Part shown: positions 33,943-43,253 of the stretch, one piece after another
How the letters are laid out: each line of letters starts with the position of its first letter
Position numbering within the stretch: the stretch's first letter is position 1
NCBI GenBank assembly: GCA_910576975.1
Contig: CAJTJY010000005.1
Span: 25,269 to 89,268, forward strand
Source of the DNA: an uncultured Lachnospiraceae bacterium
GTDB lineage: Bacteria; Bacillota; Clostridia; Lachnospirales; Lachnospiraceae
DNA length: 64,000 nt
Direction of reading: 5' to 3'
The notes under the pieces: model-generated
What the model was told of the DNA's origin: nothing
Database searches by the model: none
Seen by the model: only the letters and a program-made list of their open reading frames with translations
Made by a program: the position numbers and the translations under genes

Positions 33943-35211
33943 TCATTCTTTTGAAAGCATCTTTGTGGTCAGGTTATGATACAGCTCTGCGGGAACAAAC
34001 GCCCGGACATAAATCCCCTCTGCGCGATATTCTTCCTGCAATAGCTCCCCGTATTTGCGAATCACAGGAAGCTGTCCGCCTTGGTCATAAGGAAACATTC
34101 CCTCAAGAAGCTGCTTGTCCTCTCTCAATAATTCCTCGAGCACAGATTTCAATTCCAAAAGCCCTTCTCCATTTGCGGCAGAAATCTTCAATGTCTTGTC
34201 TGCATGGAAATCCTTGCACATGACATCTTGCTCTAACTTGTCCTGCTTGTTAAATAATGTTATGATCTTTTTTCCAGTAACGCCAAGATTTTGCAGCGTA
34301 TCATAGACGATATGCATCTGTTTGTCTCTCTGAGGATTGGACGCGTCCACCACGTGAATGATAAAATCGGCAAATTTTGCCTCCTCCAGGGTACTGCGGA
34401 ACGCCTCAATCAAATGGTGTGGCAACTTACGGATAAATCCAACCGTATCTGTCAACAGTATTTCCTGTCCGCTTTCTAACTTTAAATTCCTTGTCGTGGG
34501 GTCTAGAGTGGCAAACAATTTATCCTCCTCCAACACATTGGCATCGGTCAGCCGATTCAACAGAGTGGATTTTCCTGCGTTGGTGTAGCCCACAATCGCT
34601 GCCACTTTGATATGACTACGATTTCTCTGAAATCTTGTAATTTCCCGGTGTTGCCGTACTTCGCCCAACTCTCGTTTCAGCTGGGAAAGGCGAGTCTTGA
34701 TAAGCCTGCGGTCCATCTCCAGTTTTTTCTCTCCCGGGCCTCTGGTACCGATCCCTCCTCCTAGACGGGATAAAGATGTTCCCAGGCCAGTCAAGCGGCT
34801 GAGACGATACCGCAGCTGCGCAAGCTCTACCTGAATCTTTCCTTCACTTGTGGAAGCCCTGGCTGCAAAGATATCTAAAATCACCAATGTCCGGTCTATG
34901 ACCTTGCATTCTAACACTTCTTCCATATTGCGAAGCTGTGCGGGGGACAGTTCGTCATCACAGATGATCCCGGTGGCCGAAAGCTCCAAAACCATCTCAC
35001 GGATTTCCTGCAATTTCCCTGTTCCCACATAGGTGCCTGGATGGATGCCGTCCCTGCTCTGCACCGCTGTGCCTACAACCTGCGCTCCGGCAGTTTCTGC
35101 CAGTTCCCCCAGTTCCGCCAGAGAATCTTCGGCGTCGTCTCCTTCTTGAAAGCTAACGCCCACAAGGATGACCTTTTCGTTGCATTCCTCTATTTTAAAT
35201 GCCTCTGTCAT
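33943..35211 (-). CDS. hflX: Ribosome-associated GTPase HflX
   Basis: HflX binds and splits stalled 70S/100S ribosomes under stress. The 422-residue form has the N-terminal HflX domain (GTGKLQEIREM, CDDELSPAQLRNMEE), the Gly-rich linker LGGGIGTRGPGEKKLE, and the G motifs GYTNAGKST, DTVGF and NKQDK. The ATG at 35211 is preceded by AGGAGG; the frame extends to 35268 without a better site. Transcribed alone, toward the shared terminator with fabH. Confidence 0.95.
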   Translation of the reverse strand: MTEAFKIEECNEKVILVGVSFQEGDDAEDSLAELGELAETAGAQVVGTAVQSRDGIHPGTYVGTGKLQEIREMVLELSATGIICDDELSPAQLRNMEEVLECKVIDRTLVILDIFAARASTSEGKIQVELAQLRYRLSRLTGLGTSLSRLGGGIGTRGPGEKKLEMDRRLIKTRLSQLKRELGEVRQHREITRFQRNRSHIKVAAIVGYTNAGKSTLLNRLTDANVLEEDKLFATLDPTTRNLKLESGQEILLTDTVGFIRKLPHHLIEAFRSTLEEAKFADFIIHVVDASNPQRDKQMHIVYDTLQNLGVTGKKIITLFNKQDKLEQDVMCKDFHADKTLKISAANGEGLLELKSVLEELLREDKQLLEGMFPYDQGGQLPVIRKYGELLQEEYRAEGIYVRAFVPAELYHNLTTKMLSKE

Positions 35212-35324
35212 TGCAACACCTCCTGCAATCGTCTGAATTTTCTGTTCTCGCTTGTACTTCTGTGCCATTCATTGTATCATATATTTTATACGAAAATCAA
35301 ACAAATATGAAAGGAGTTTACCTT

Positions 35325-35717
35325 ATGAAAATTGCAGTTACTTACGAAAATGGAGAAATTTTCCAGCATTTTGGCCATACTAGCCAGTTTAAAGTATACG
35401 TAGTGGAAGATGGAAAAATCCTTTCCTCTGAAATTATAGACACCAACGGCCAGGGACACGGCGCACTCGCTGGATTTTTATTCGGCGGCGGCGTGGACGC
35501 CCTGATTTGCGGCGGCATCGGCGGCGGCGCCAGAGCTGCGCTTGCAAAAGCGGGAATTACCCTTTATCCGGGAGCCTCCGGGAACGCCGACGCCCAAGTG
35601 GAGGCATTCTTGAAAGGCCAGCTCTCCTACGACCCTGACACCATGTGCAGCCACCATTCCCATGAGGAAGGGCAAAGCTGCGGTGAGCATGGCTGCGGTT
35701 CAAGAAGCTGCCATTAG
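35325..35717 (+). CDS. NifX/NifB-type iron-molybdenum cofactor domain protein with His/Cys tail
   Basis: The 130-residue protein has one dinitrogenase iron-molybdenum cofactor-binding fold: MKIAVTYENGEIFQHFGHT at the start and ICGGIGGGARAAL in the middle. The last 25 residues are rich in His and Cys (CSHHSHEEGQSC, GEHGCGSRSCH) and probably bind metal. No nitrogenase genes are nearby, so the role is likely general Fe-S or metal handling. The ATG at 35325 was chosen for AAGGAG at proper spacing; the ATG 18 bases upstream lacks one. Confidence 0.85.
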   Translation: MKIAVTYENGEIFQHFGHTSQFKVYVVEDGKILSSEIIDTNGQGHGALAGFLFGGGVDALICGGIGGGARAALAKAGITLYPGASGNADAQVEAFLKGQLSYDPDTMCSHHSHEEGQSCGEHGCGSRSCH

Positions 35718-35742
35718 TATAAAAGTGAAAATTTCCTAATAA

Positions 35743-35802
35743 GATGAAAAATGCAGACATTGCCACCTCCTAAAAGAAGTCGCAAATGCCTGCACTTTTC
35801 AT
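35743..35802. terminator. Hairpin between convergent NifX-like gene and galT
   Basis: An imperfect long stem pairs ATGAAAA-TGCAG-CATTGC with GCAAATG-CTGCA-TTTTCAT. It sits between two stop codons in opposite orientation, with A/T-rich tails on both sides. Confidence 0.6.
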
Positions 35803-35837
35803 ATATAATGACCCCTTTTAACACTCTTTGAAAGAGG

Positions 35838-37337
35838 CTAATTCAAGCTCTCAACAAAGCGGTCAAAGGCTTTCTGACCTTCTTCGTCCCGCTTATACAC
35901 GCCCGCATGTTCCAGCACTTTGCTGAAGACCAAGGCGATCTCGCTATGTAAGATATCCATGACATTTTCGCTGTCAAGCTCAGGATGCCTTGGTAAAAGC
36001 TCCTCCACCCAGTCTGCGTGTTTCTCTATGCTTTGGTCGGCACGAATGTCTTTCTTATTTACAATCGCATCTGCCAGCGTTTCCATCTCGTCTTTTAAAC
36101 GGGCTGGAAGCACCGCAAGTCCCATTACCTCAATCAGCCCGATGTTTTCTTTCTTAATATGGTGCAATTCCGCATGGGGATGGTACAATCCCATAGGATG
36201 CTCCTCTGTCGTGATATTATTGCGCAGCACCAAATCAAGCTCAAAAGCATCTCCCCGTTTCCTGGCAATGGGAGTGATCGTATTGTGAGGTTCTCCATCC
36301 GTCATTGCAAAGATAAACGCTTCCTCATCCGTATACCCTCGCCATGCGGATAAAATCTTGTCTGCAAGAGCAATGAGGCGATCGCTGTCTGGAGCGGAAA
36401 TTCGAATTACGGACATCGGCCATTTTACAATTCCCGCTTTGACATCTTCAAAGCCTGCCACTGTAAATTCACGCTCCACGGGGGCTTTTGCCATCGCAAA
36501 TTCATAATTGCCTCCCTGGAAATGGTCATGGCTTAAGATAGATCCCCCCACGATCGGCAAGTCTGCATTGGAACCCACAATATAATGTGGGAACTGTTTT
36601 ACAAAATCAAACAGCTTACAGAATGTGCCATGTTCTATTTTCATGGGAATGTGCTTGGAATTAAACACAATGCAGTGCTCATTATAATATACATAGGGTG
36701 AATACTGAAATCCCCACTTGCTGTCTTGAATGGTCACTGGAATAATTCTATGATTCTGCCTTGCGGGATGATTGATGCGACCTGCATAACCTTCATTCTC
36801 AACACACAACAAGCATTTCGGATAGCCGCTCTGCTTGGCATTTTTAGCCGCTGCAATTGCTTTGGGATCTTTTTCCGGCTTGGAGAGGTTGATCGTAATA
36901 TCAATCTCCCCATAAGGAGTCTCGGATTTCCACTTGACATCCTTTGAAATACGGTAACGACGGATATAATCACTGTCCTGACTCAATTTATAATAATAAT
37001 CCGTAGCCGCTTTAGCACCATTTTCTTTATAGACTTCCCAAAACTTTTTGATTACCTCGCTGGGACGGGGCATCAGCTTTGCCATCAGCTTGGTGTCAAA
37101 AAGATCACGGTATACTACGCCGTTTTCTTCTAGCACGCCATGTTCGTAAGCGTAATCCAAAAGCTCTTTTAATACTGGCTCCAGTTCCACATGCTGATAG
37201 CTTTCTTGCGGCTCGTCATATTCCTCAATCTGCAAGGCTTCCAGCAGCTGATTCGTGGTAAAAACAACGTCCTCCTCTTCCAATAAATGGTTCTCTAATC
37301 CGTAACACACCAGTTTCTTCACTGCTTCGTTGACCAT
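35838..37337 (-). CDS. galT: UDP-glucose-hexose-1-phosphate uridylyltransferase (class II GalT)
   Basis: GalT swaps UMP between UDP-glucose and galactose-1-phosphate in the Leloir pathway. At 499 residues it is the long Bacillota type. It shows the signature ILSHDHFQGGNYEFAMAK with the His pair and RINHPARQNHRIIPVT. AAGGAGGAAG precedes the ATG. galT follows galK by 15 bp, so they form a galK-galT operon. No galE or mutarotase is present in the window. Confidence 0.95.
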   Translation of the reverse strand: MVNEAVKKLVCYGLENHLLEEEDVVFTTNQLLEALQIEEYDEPQESYQHVELEPVLKELLDYAYEHGVLEENGVVYRDLFDTKLMAKLMPRPSEVIKKFWEVYKENGAKAATDYYYKLSQDSDYIRRYRISKDVKWKSETPYGEIDITINLSKPEKDPKAIAAAKNAKQSGYPKCLLCVENEGYAGRINHPARQNHRIIPVTIQDSKWGFQYSPYVYYNEHCIVFNSKHIPMKIEHGTFCKLFDFVKQFPHYIVGSNADLPIVGGSILSHDHFQGGNYEFAMAKAPVEREFTVAGFEDVKAGIVKWPMSVIRISAPDSDRLIALADKILSAWRGYTDEEAFIFAMTDGEPHNTITPIARKRGDAFELDLVLRNNITTEEHPMGLYHPHAELHHIKKENIGLIEVMGLAVLPARLKDEMETLADAIVNKKDIRADQSIEKHADWVEELLPRHPELDSENVMDILHSEIALVFSKVLEHAGVYKRDEEGQKAFDRFVESLN

Positions 37338-37352
37338 AAACTCTTCCTCCTT

Positions 37353-38630
37353 TTACACTCTGATTCCGCCAAAATGCCTAACTTTCAGCACATGGCAGGA
37401 TCCTTCTCCATATACGCCATCCATCGTTTTTCGGTACATTTCCACAAAATCATCTGGCACAAACGCTTGAATCGTGCCTGCAAAGCCGCCTCCATGCACC
37501 CTGTTTGCGCCCTGGTCAGCCAAGATACTGTCGCTGACTGCAAGCCCTATGGAGACATTCTGGTTCTGCACGTCCTTGTTCGTATAAATGTTCTGCAGGT
37601 ATTTGAAAGAAGAATTCCCTGACTCCTTGACATTCTTTAAGAATTCCTGAAAATTTCCTGCCTGCAATGCGCCTGTTTCCAAATCCACGCGTTGATTCTC
37701 CTCAAAAAAATGCAGTGCGCGCAATACCGGGCGGTCACCGCATGTTTCCCGGATCTTAGGAATATTCTGATAAAACTCCTCCGGTTCCACTTCTCTTAGA
37801 AATTCTTTCTTAAAAAATTGCGCCACTTTCTTCATCTCCTGCGGAATTAGCGCATACTCATCTGTAAGATCCGCATGAGAGCCCTTGGTATCCGTGATGC
37901 ATAAACTGTGATGATAAGAGCAAAAATCGACATCTACTTTCTTGACCACAGGATTTTGGGGAACTGCAAAATCGATATGTATCAGACCTCCCACAGAACA
38001 AGCCATCTGGTCCAACAAACCGCAGGGCTTTCCAAAATAAACATTCTCCGAATACTGAGCCGCCTTTGCAATTTCCACCGGACTGACTTTCATATCATTA
38101 TACAGTCCTGAGAGAATGGCTCCCAATAACACCTCAAACGCTGCAGAGCTGGACAGTCCTGCGCCACTTAACACGTTACTGGTCACATAAGCACAAAAAC
38201 CGCCGACTTGATAGCCATTTTTCTTAAGCCCGTACGCCATCCCCCGTATCAATCCTACAGAGGTTCCCTTTTCTTCTTCTCGAACTTCTAAATCCTTAAG
38301 ATCCACAGTAATCATAGGATAACCCTCGGATAATAACTTGATTACGTTTTCCTGGGACTTGCCTGCCACTGCGATAGCGTCAAGATTGACGGATGCCGCC
38401 AGCGCTTTCCCATGCTGATGATCGGTATGGTTGCCGCCTATCTCGCTTCTTCCCGGCGCACTATAGAGTTCCACTTCCTGCTCTCCAAAAAGCTCTTCAT
38501 ATCTTTGAATCGCTTCCTGGTAACGATGCACCTGAGACGCAATCATCCCTGCATCCACATAAATATCCAAAAGTCGCTGCCGAAATTCCTGAGAATTCAC
38601 TTCTTGTGCCAATACTTTTAAGTTCTTCAT
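37353..38630 (-). CDS. galK: Galactokinase
   Basis: GalK phosphorylates galactose with ATP. The 425-residue GHMP kinase has the galactokinase signature APGRSEIGGNHTDHQHG, the ATP-binding motif SNVLSGAGLSSSAAFE, and the C-terminal VHGGGFAGTIQAFV. The ATG at 38630 has AAGGCAGGG in front; the frame continues upstream to 38768 without a better start. First gene of the galK-galT operon. Confidence 0.95.
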   Translation of the reverse strand: MKNLKVLAQEVNSQEFRQRLLDIYVDAGMIASQVHRYQEAIQRYEELFGEQEVELYSAPGRSEIGGNHTDHQHGKALAASVNLDAIAVAGKSQENVIKLLSEGYPMITVDLKDLEVREEEKGTSVGLIRGMAYGLKKNGYQVGGFCAYVTSNVLSGAGLSSSAAFEVLLGAILSGLYNDMKVSPVEIAKAAQYSENVYFGKPCGLLDQMACSVGGLIHIDFAVPQNPVVKKVDVDFCSYHHSLCITDTKGSHADLTDEYALIPQEMKKVAQFFKKEFLREVEPEEFYQNIPKIRETCGDRPVLRALHFFEENQRVDLETGALQAGNFQEFLKNVKESGNSSFKYLQNIYTNKDVQNQNVSIGLAVSDSILADQGANRVHGGGFAGTIQAFVPDDFVEMYRKTMDGVYGEGSCHVLKVRHFGGIRV

Positions 38631-38829
38631 ATTTGCCCTGCCTTTACTATTTATTGTCACTGGCAAAATGCAGGAAATTTGGAACGCTTGCAACTCTAAC
38701 AGATCCATCTCCTGTATCTTCCTGCTCCCTATAGAGAACATTATATATTTCCTTTCATAAACCGTCAATATATTTAGTAATTTGAGTTTTCCGATTTTTT
38801 ATCATAGCCGATATTATAGTGCCAAAAGA

Positions 38830-38906
38830 GGCTGTCGCACTCATAAATTCACTTGTTCAAAAGGTCTTGCCGCTTTTGAACAAGTGAATTTATGAGTGTG
38901 ACAGCC
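38830..38906. repeat. Palindromic MITE-like element, short copy B; also likely fbp terminator
   Basis: Arms of 34 bp (38830-38863 and 38873-38906) pair with a single G-T mismatch, starting GGCTGTCGCACTCATAAATT. The loop is GTCTTGCCG, which is the beginning of the interior of copies A and C. The remaining interior is absent, as if deleted. It sits 12 bp beyond the fbp stop and probably ends that transcript. The rest of the 287-bp gap to galK holds no gene. Confidence 0.75.
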
Positions 38907-38917
38907 CCTTTCTAGCG

Positions 38918-40792
38918 TCAACTGATATTTTCTATTTGGAACTCTCTTTGCAGAAGCTTTTCTAAATCTGCAATATAGTCCTGAATCCGTTTTCCATTAT
39001 CCGTATCTCTTACCATGACTCTGGACTTTTCCGTCTCGATCAACTGTGAATCAGACTCAATATCCTTATTTTCCCGCAAAGCCTGGTATACGCTCTCAAA
39101 AGGCTGATGCGCCTTGATCCTCAGTCCGTGGGAATTGTAAATCAGCGTATATCCTGCAATACCAGTAGTTTTATGATAATTCTCACAGAACCCTCCGTCG
39201 ATTACCAGAAGCTTTCCATTGGCACGAAGCGGCTGCTCTCCCTCTCCGGTCCGCACTGGCGTATGGCCATTGATGATATGAGACATGGAGGTATACAACC
39301 CGAATTCCCGCAATATCATATTGCAAGTTTTTTCCTCATGGTAAAACTTGTAATAGGCGTTGGTTTCTTCTTTCCAAGCGCTTTGATCCTCCAAGAACGT
39401 GCGTTCAAACGTCTTGATATTCCTGCCAGACAACGGAGACTTGCGGCCGCACCAGAGGTACCACATAAAGTCAAGGGCATTGTGATCACATTTTCCATAG
39501 TATGCCCTTCTTGCCGCCTGATCTGCATAATCCAGATAAGATTTGCCCTGGTATGTCTGACCTTCAAAGGCAACGCCCTCAAAATTCCCAGAATCGTCCA
39601 TGGGAATGCAGCCATGGTACAGCAAATTATCATTGAAAATCCGGTACATGCTTCCTTTCTCATACAGAAATTTAATATGGCGCTGCAAGCGGACGCTGTT
39701 CAAAAAAGCAGCTTTCAGCTCTTCTAGCACTACGCTTTCCTTTGGGGACAGCTCATAAGGATCACTTCCAAGCGTTGGGAATGACGAATCATTCATAGCA
39801 TAAATCTGCCCGTCTATGACGACAGTCCCATGCTCCGTGTCAATTTTATCCAGCAACAGCCTGTCGTCCATATTGTATTCTGGATGATTTCTAATAATCT
39901 GCCCTTCCAGCTTGAACATCATCATGGAAACCGCCTTTAAAGCCGCTTTCATCGGCTGCTCTTTTGGGTAGGCGCTCACTGCGAATAACGTAAGCCCCCG
40001 CAGGCTGATGCCATAGCCGCTCTCAAGAATTTCCGTGTTCTTATATTTAAGATTGTTGCGGATAACATTGGCAATACATGCCTCATTTCCAGCAGCAGCC
40101 CCCATCCATAAAATATCGTGATTGCCCCATTCAATATCCAGAGAGTGATGCTCTAGGAGAAGATCTAAAATCTTATCTGCATAGGGGCCTCTGTCGAAAA
40201 TATCTCCCACAATGTGAAGATGATCTACCGCAAGCTGTTTAATCAGGCCAGACAAGGCAATGATAAACTGATCCGCATTATTGATGTCTAAAATCGTGTC
40301 AATGATCTTCTTATGATACTGCACCTGGTTATCGTCCTCGTCCTTTTGAACATGGAGCAGCTCGTCGATAATATATGCAAACTCCTCGGGCATCGCTTTG
40401 CGCACCTTTGACCTGGTATATTTGGAAGAGAGCAGCTTTGCAACCTCGATCAGCTGATTTAAGATCATCCGGTACCATTCCCTGGAAAGTTTTTCTTCTT
40501 TCTGCAGCATGTCCAGCTTTTCCCTTGGATAATAAATCAACGTACAGATCTCCTGAATTTCCCTAGCCGTCAGATCATCGCCAAACAGCAATATAACTTT
40601 TTCACGGACTACGCCAGAACAGTTATTTAAAATATGATAAAACGCCTCATATTCCCCATGCAGGTCGCTCATAAAATGTTCCGTCCCTTTTGGGAGGTTT
40701 AAAATTGCGTTTAAATTGATGATTTCCCGGCACACCGCCTGCCGGTTGGGATATTTTTCTGACAATAATTTTAAATATTTTTCCTCCTGCAT
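38918..40792 (-). CDS. fbp: Fructose-1,6-bisphosphatase, class III
   Basis: This gluconeogenic enzyme converts fructose-1,6-bisphosphate to fructose-6-phosphate. The product of about 624 residues is the Firmicutes-specific class III type. Calcineurin-like metal motifs are seen: MSDLHGEYEAF, GDIFDRGPYADK, EWGNHDILWMGA and NGHTPVRTGEGE. Two ATGs lie 15 bases apart. The inner one (40792) has AGGAGG at correct spacing; the outer (40807) overlaps the stop of the TPR lipoprotein gene. The two genes are translationally coupled. Confidence 0.95.
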   Translation of the reverse strand: MQEEKYLKLLSEKYPNRQAVCREIINLNAILNLPKGTEHFMSDLHGEYEAFYHILNNCSGVVREKVILLFGDDLTAREIQEICTLIYYPREKLDMLQKEEKLSREWYRMILNQLIEVAKLLSSKYTRSKVRKAMPEEFAYIIDELLHVQKDEDDNQVQYHKKIIDTILDINNADQFIIALSGLIKQLAVDHLHIVGDIFDRGPYADKILDLLLEHHSLDIEWGNHDILWMGAAAGNEACIANVIRNNLKYKNTEILESGYGISLRGLTLFAVSAYPKEQPMKAALKAVSMMMFKLEGQIIRNHPEYNMDDRLLLDKIDTEHGTVVIDGQIYAMNDSSFPTLGSDPYELSPKESVVLEELKAAFLNSVRLQRHIKFLYEKGSMYRIFNDNLLYHGCIPMDDSGNFEGVAFEGQTYQGKSYLDYADQAARRAYYGKCDHNALDFMWYLWCGRKSPLSGRNIKTFERTFLEDQSAWKEETNAYYKFYHEEKTCNMILREFGLYTSMSHIINGHTPVRTGEGEQPLRANGKLLVIDGGFCENYHKTTGIAGYTLIYNSHGLRIKAHQPFESVYQALRENKDIESDSQLIETEKSRVMVRDTDNGKRIQDYIADLEKLLQREFQIENIS

Positions 40793-40807
40793 AGGTTCCT
40801 CCTGCAT

Positions 40808-41797
40808 TTATCTCGTCTGTAAAAAGACATTCTCCCGCTGCGCTTGCTCATCGTCTGGATAATCCTTTACATAGGACGCCATCTTCTTCTTGGCGGACGC
40901 AAAATCCAAAAGATTTTCATAACAGATGATCTCATCGCGCCGCAGCTGCTGTTCATTCTCTGGCTGCTTCGCTTCCAGCGCCTGCAAAATCAGCTCCAAC
41001 GCCTGCTGGTATCCCCCAGCCTCCATCTGTGTCTCTGCCAATGATATCAGAGTAGCCGTGTCAGAGCCATTTTTTTCAAGATAACTTTTATACAATGCCT
41101 TTGCCTTTTTATTCTCTTTCTGGGCGTCATACACCTGCGCCAGATAAAGCAAGGCTTTGGTATCTCCCTTATTGATGGCCTGATCTAACTCTTTCCTTGC
41201 ATTGTCATAATCCCCCCTGATCAGAAAAATATGTCCCCGCTCTCTGTAATCTTTTGGCTGATCCCCTTTCAGCTTCAGCGCCTTTTCCATCAATTTCTCT
41301 GCTTCCTTAGTAAAGCCTGCGCCTGAAAGATTCTCATAAACGGATAAATACAATGCATAATCATTGCCGCAGAAATCCAGAGCCTTTCCGTAATCCTTGC
41401 GGGCATTGTCGCTGTCCCCTTCTTTTAAATATATACATCCCCGGAGAAAATACGCCTTGCTGTCTTTCTCATTAAAAGCAACCAGCGCATTGCAAGTGGT
41501 AATCGCCCCCTTGGCATCTCCTGCGTTGTACTGCGCCGTCGCCTTGTAATAGCAGATGTCAAGCTCAATGGGACCTACCACTGCCAAAGACTGGTCTAAA
41601 GCTTTCTGAAAAGCTTCCACCGCCGCGGCATAATCTCCCTGGTTCATCTTATTAATTCCCACCTGCCGGAATGCCTTTTGGTTTTCTATCTTTTCCTGAT
41701 TCTGACACCCGCTCAGGACGACGGCACTGAACAAAACCATCGCCAGCATGCCTACAAATTTTCTTTGGCATAATTTTGTTGCCTTTCTTATTTCCAT
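40808..41797 (-). CDS. TPR-repeat lipoprotein
   Basis: The 329-residue protein has a lipoprotein signal peptide, MLAMVLFSAVVLSGCQNQ, with the lipobox LSGC. At least six tetratricopeptide units follow (for example NKMNQGDYAAAVEAFQKAL and GDYDNARKELDQAINKGD). It is therefore anchored on the outer face of the membrane as a protein-protein scaffold. The start at 41797 (MEIRKATK) was chosen because AAGG lies upstream; longer readings run into the methyltransferase gene. No specific partner can be named. Confidence 0.85.
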   Translation of the reverse strand: MEIRKATKLCQRKFVGMLAMVLFSAVVLSGCQNQEKIENQKAFRQVGINKMNQGDYAAAVEAFQKALDQSLAVVGPIELDICYYKATAQYNAGDAKGAITTCNALVAFNEKDSKAYFLRGCIYLKEGDSDNARKDYGKALDFCGNDYALYLSVYENLSGAGFTKEAEKLMEKALKLKGDQPKDYRERGHIFLIRGDYDNARKELDQAINKGDTKALLYLAQVYDAQKENKKAKALYKSYLEKNGSDTATLISLAETQMEAGGYQQALELILQALEAKQPENEQQLRRDEIICYENLLDFASAKKKMASYVKDYPDDEQAQRENVFLQTR

Positions 41798-41837
41798 ACG
41801 CTCTGCCTTTCTGTCACATTCTGATGCTTTGCCCTTT

Positions 41838-42503
41838 TCAATCACAGTTTCCATCCTGCGCCACTGTGTGATTGGAATAAGTATCCCAGGTCGGCTCATA
41901 GTCAGCTGTCGCCTGATTGCCCCACATATCCCAGTCCTTGCGCACTCCTCTGGCAAAAAGCTCAATACGGGGTTCCTGGCTGCATGCCTCGATAATTGGA
42001 ATAATCTCATCCGGCTTACGGCTGTGTTCCCGCTTCATCGCCCGTATAACATTCACCTGGGATCTCGCCGGTTGCAACGTTCGGTTCGGAGAACTGTTTT
42101 TCTTAATTCCAAATAAAATCAATTCTGTGACGTTTCGAAAATAAAAACCGACGCCCCGCCCGTCCGGGCCTCCGTCTTTGCGGACCTTTTCCCAAACTAG
42201 ATTCCCTTTATACTCAAACCCCCAGGCATCCATGACGGCAAGCCCGTCGGGAAGCAACGCATTGGGCACCCATAAGTACAAGTGCGCTTTTGCTCCTGCG
42301 ATATCCTCCACCGGCAGCGCCTTAATATCCTCTATCGTCATCGTCTCATACCTGGAAAGCCGCCTGTGTTCCGGAGATACCTTGCCTGTCCTGTTCTGAA
42401 ACTGCCATGGCGGATCCGCATAAATCGTATTATACTTCTTTCCCTCCGTAAATGCCTGTAAATCCTGTATAGTACTCATTAAGTCTGCCATATCCTTCCA
42501 CAC
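41838..42503 (-). CDS. MT-A70 family DNA adenine methyltransferase
   Basis: The 221-residue enzyme has the catalytic motif TIYADPPWQFQNRTG with DPPW, and LYLWVPNALLPDGL, GNLVWEK and HSRKPDEI as further family motifs. MT-A70 enzymes make N6-methyladenine. It overlaps the end of the restriction endonuclease gene by up to 74 bp, and both are on the minus strand. It is therefore the modification half of a restriction-modification pair. The exact start is uncertain: ATGs at 42503, 42491 and 42479 are all possible and none has an ideal SD. Confidence 0.85.
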   Translation of the reverse strand: MWKDMADLMSTIQDLQAFTEGKKYNTIYADPPWQFQNRTGKVSPEHRRLSRYETMTIEDIKALPVEDIAGAKAHLYLWVPNALLPDGLAVMDAWGFEYKGNLVWEKVRKDGGPDGRGVGFYFRNVTELILFGIKKNSSPNRTLQPARSQVNVIRAMKREHSRKPDEIIPIIEACSQEPRIELFARGVRKDWDMWGNQATADYEPTWDTYSNHTVAQDGNCD

Positions 42504-43158
42504 ATTCCTTTCCGATTCCTATTGCCAAAATTGGACACCCGCCATTGCGGCGGGATTCCAGCCTGTAAATCAGCTTTCCCATCCATGTAGTGCTTGCCCC
42601 GTACTTTTTCATCAAAGGCTGCCCCCGGTCGTCTTTTTCCTTTTTAAATATATCATTTAACTTCTCTGACCGAGTGACAATCACTCCTACGTCAATGAGC
42701 CCGCAGTCAAAATAAGTCCTCATAGCCAGCAAATCACGGTCAAAAGTTTGATCCTTGCTGTTCCATTCCAAATCAAACGCCACTCTGTTCTTTAAAAAGT
42801 CTATGTTATGTCCGTCAATATATCCCTCAATCGTTTCCACCTCATACGGTTCCTCCGCAAACCGCCCTCTTCTCTGAGCCGTTTTCCTTGGATATTTTTT
42901 TACCACCAAGTCCCCGCTGATCCGTATCTCCCTCCAGCCGTAAGGATATAACACATGATCAAATTTTTTGGGAATAGGAGTCTCATTCCCTCCTACTTTC
43001 TTAAGATCTGCCAACGTGATCCAAAGCTTCCCCAGGCACTCCTGCAGTTCTCTCCATTCCATCGGAAAGGCTTCATGGAGAATTTCCAATGCATGTCCAT
43101 AGCTGTGAAATTCAAATCTCTCCAGCAGGCCTTGCTCTATGTACTTTCGATGCTCCAT
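42430..43158 (-). CDS. BglII/BstYI-like type II restriction endonuclease
   Basis: The 242-residue protein resembles the BglII/BstYI endonuclease family. The likely catalytic region is HNIDFLKNRVAFDLEWNS, where Asp-x8-Asp-x-Glu corresponds to the Asp-x8-Glu-x-Gln spacing of BglII (family knowledge). MRTYFDCGLIDVGVIVTR follows, as in the family. If it acts like its relatives it would cut a GATC-centred site such as AGATCT or RGATCY, but this cannot be read from sequence. It precedes and overlaps its methyltransferase. Confidence 0.75.
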   Translation of the reverse strand: MEHRKYIEQGLLERFEFHSYGHALEILHEAFPMEWRELQECLGKLWITLADLKKVGGNETPIPKKFDHVLYPYGWREIRISGDLVVKKYPRKTAQRRGRFAEEPYEVETIEGYIDGHNIDFLKNRVAFDLEWNSKDQTFDRDLLAMRTYFDCGLIDVGVIVTRSEKLNDIFKKEKDDRGQPLMKKYGASTTWMGKLIYRLESRRNGGCPILAIGIGKECVEGYGRLNEYYTGFTGIYGGKEV

Positions 43159-43253
43159 CGATCATTTCCCTTCTCACAAACAATCTGTTACTCACTAGCA
43201 TTCCCTGGATATATGTAATATATCACAAGCTTTTTACCACTTCAAGCCAGCGC

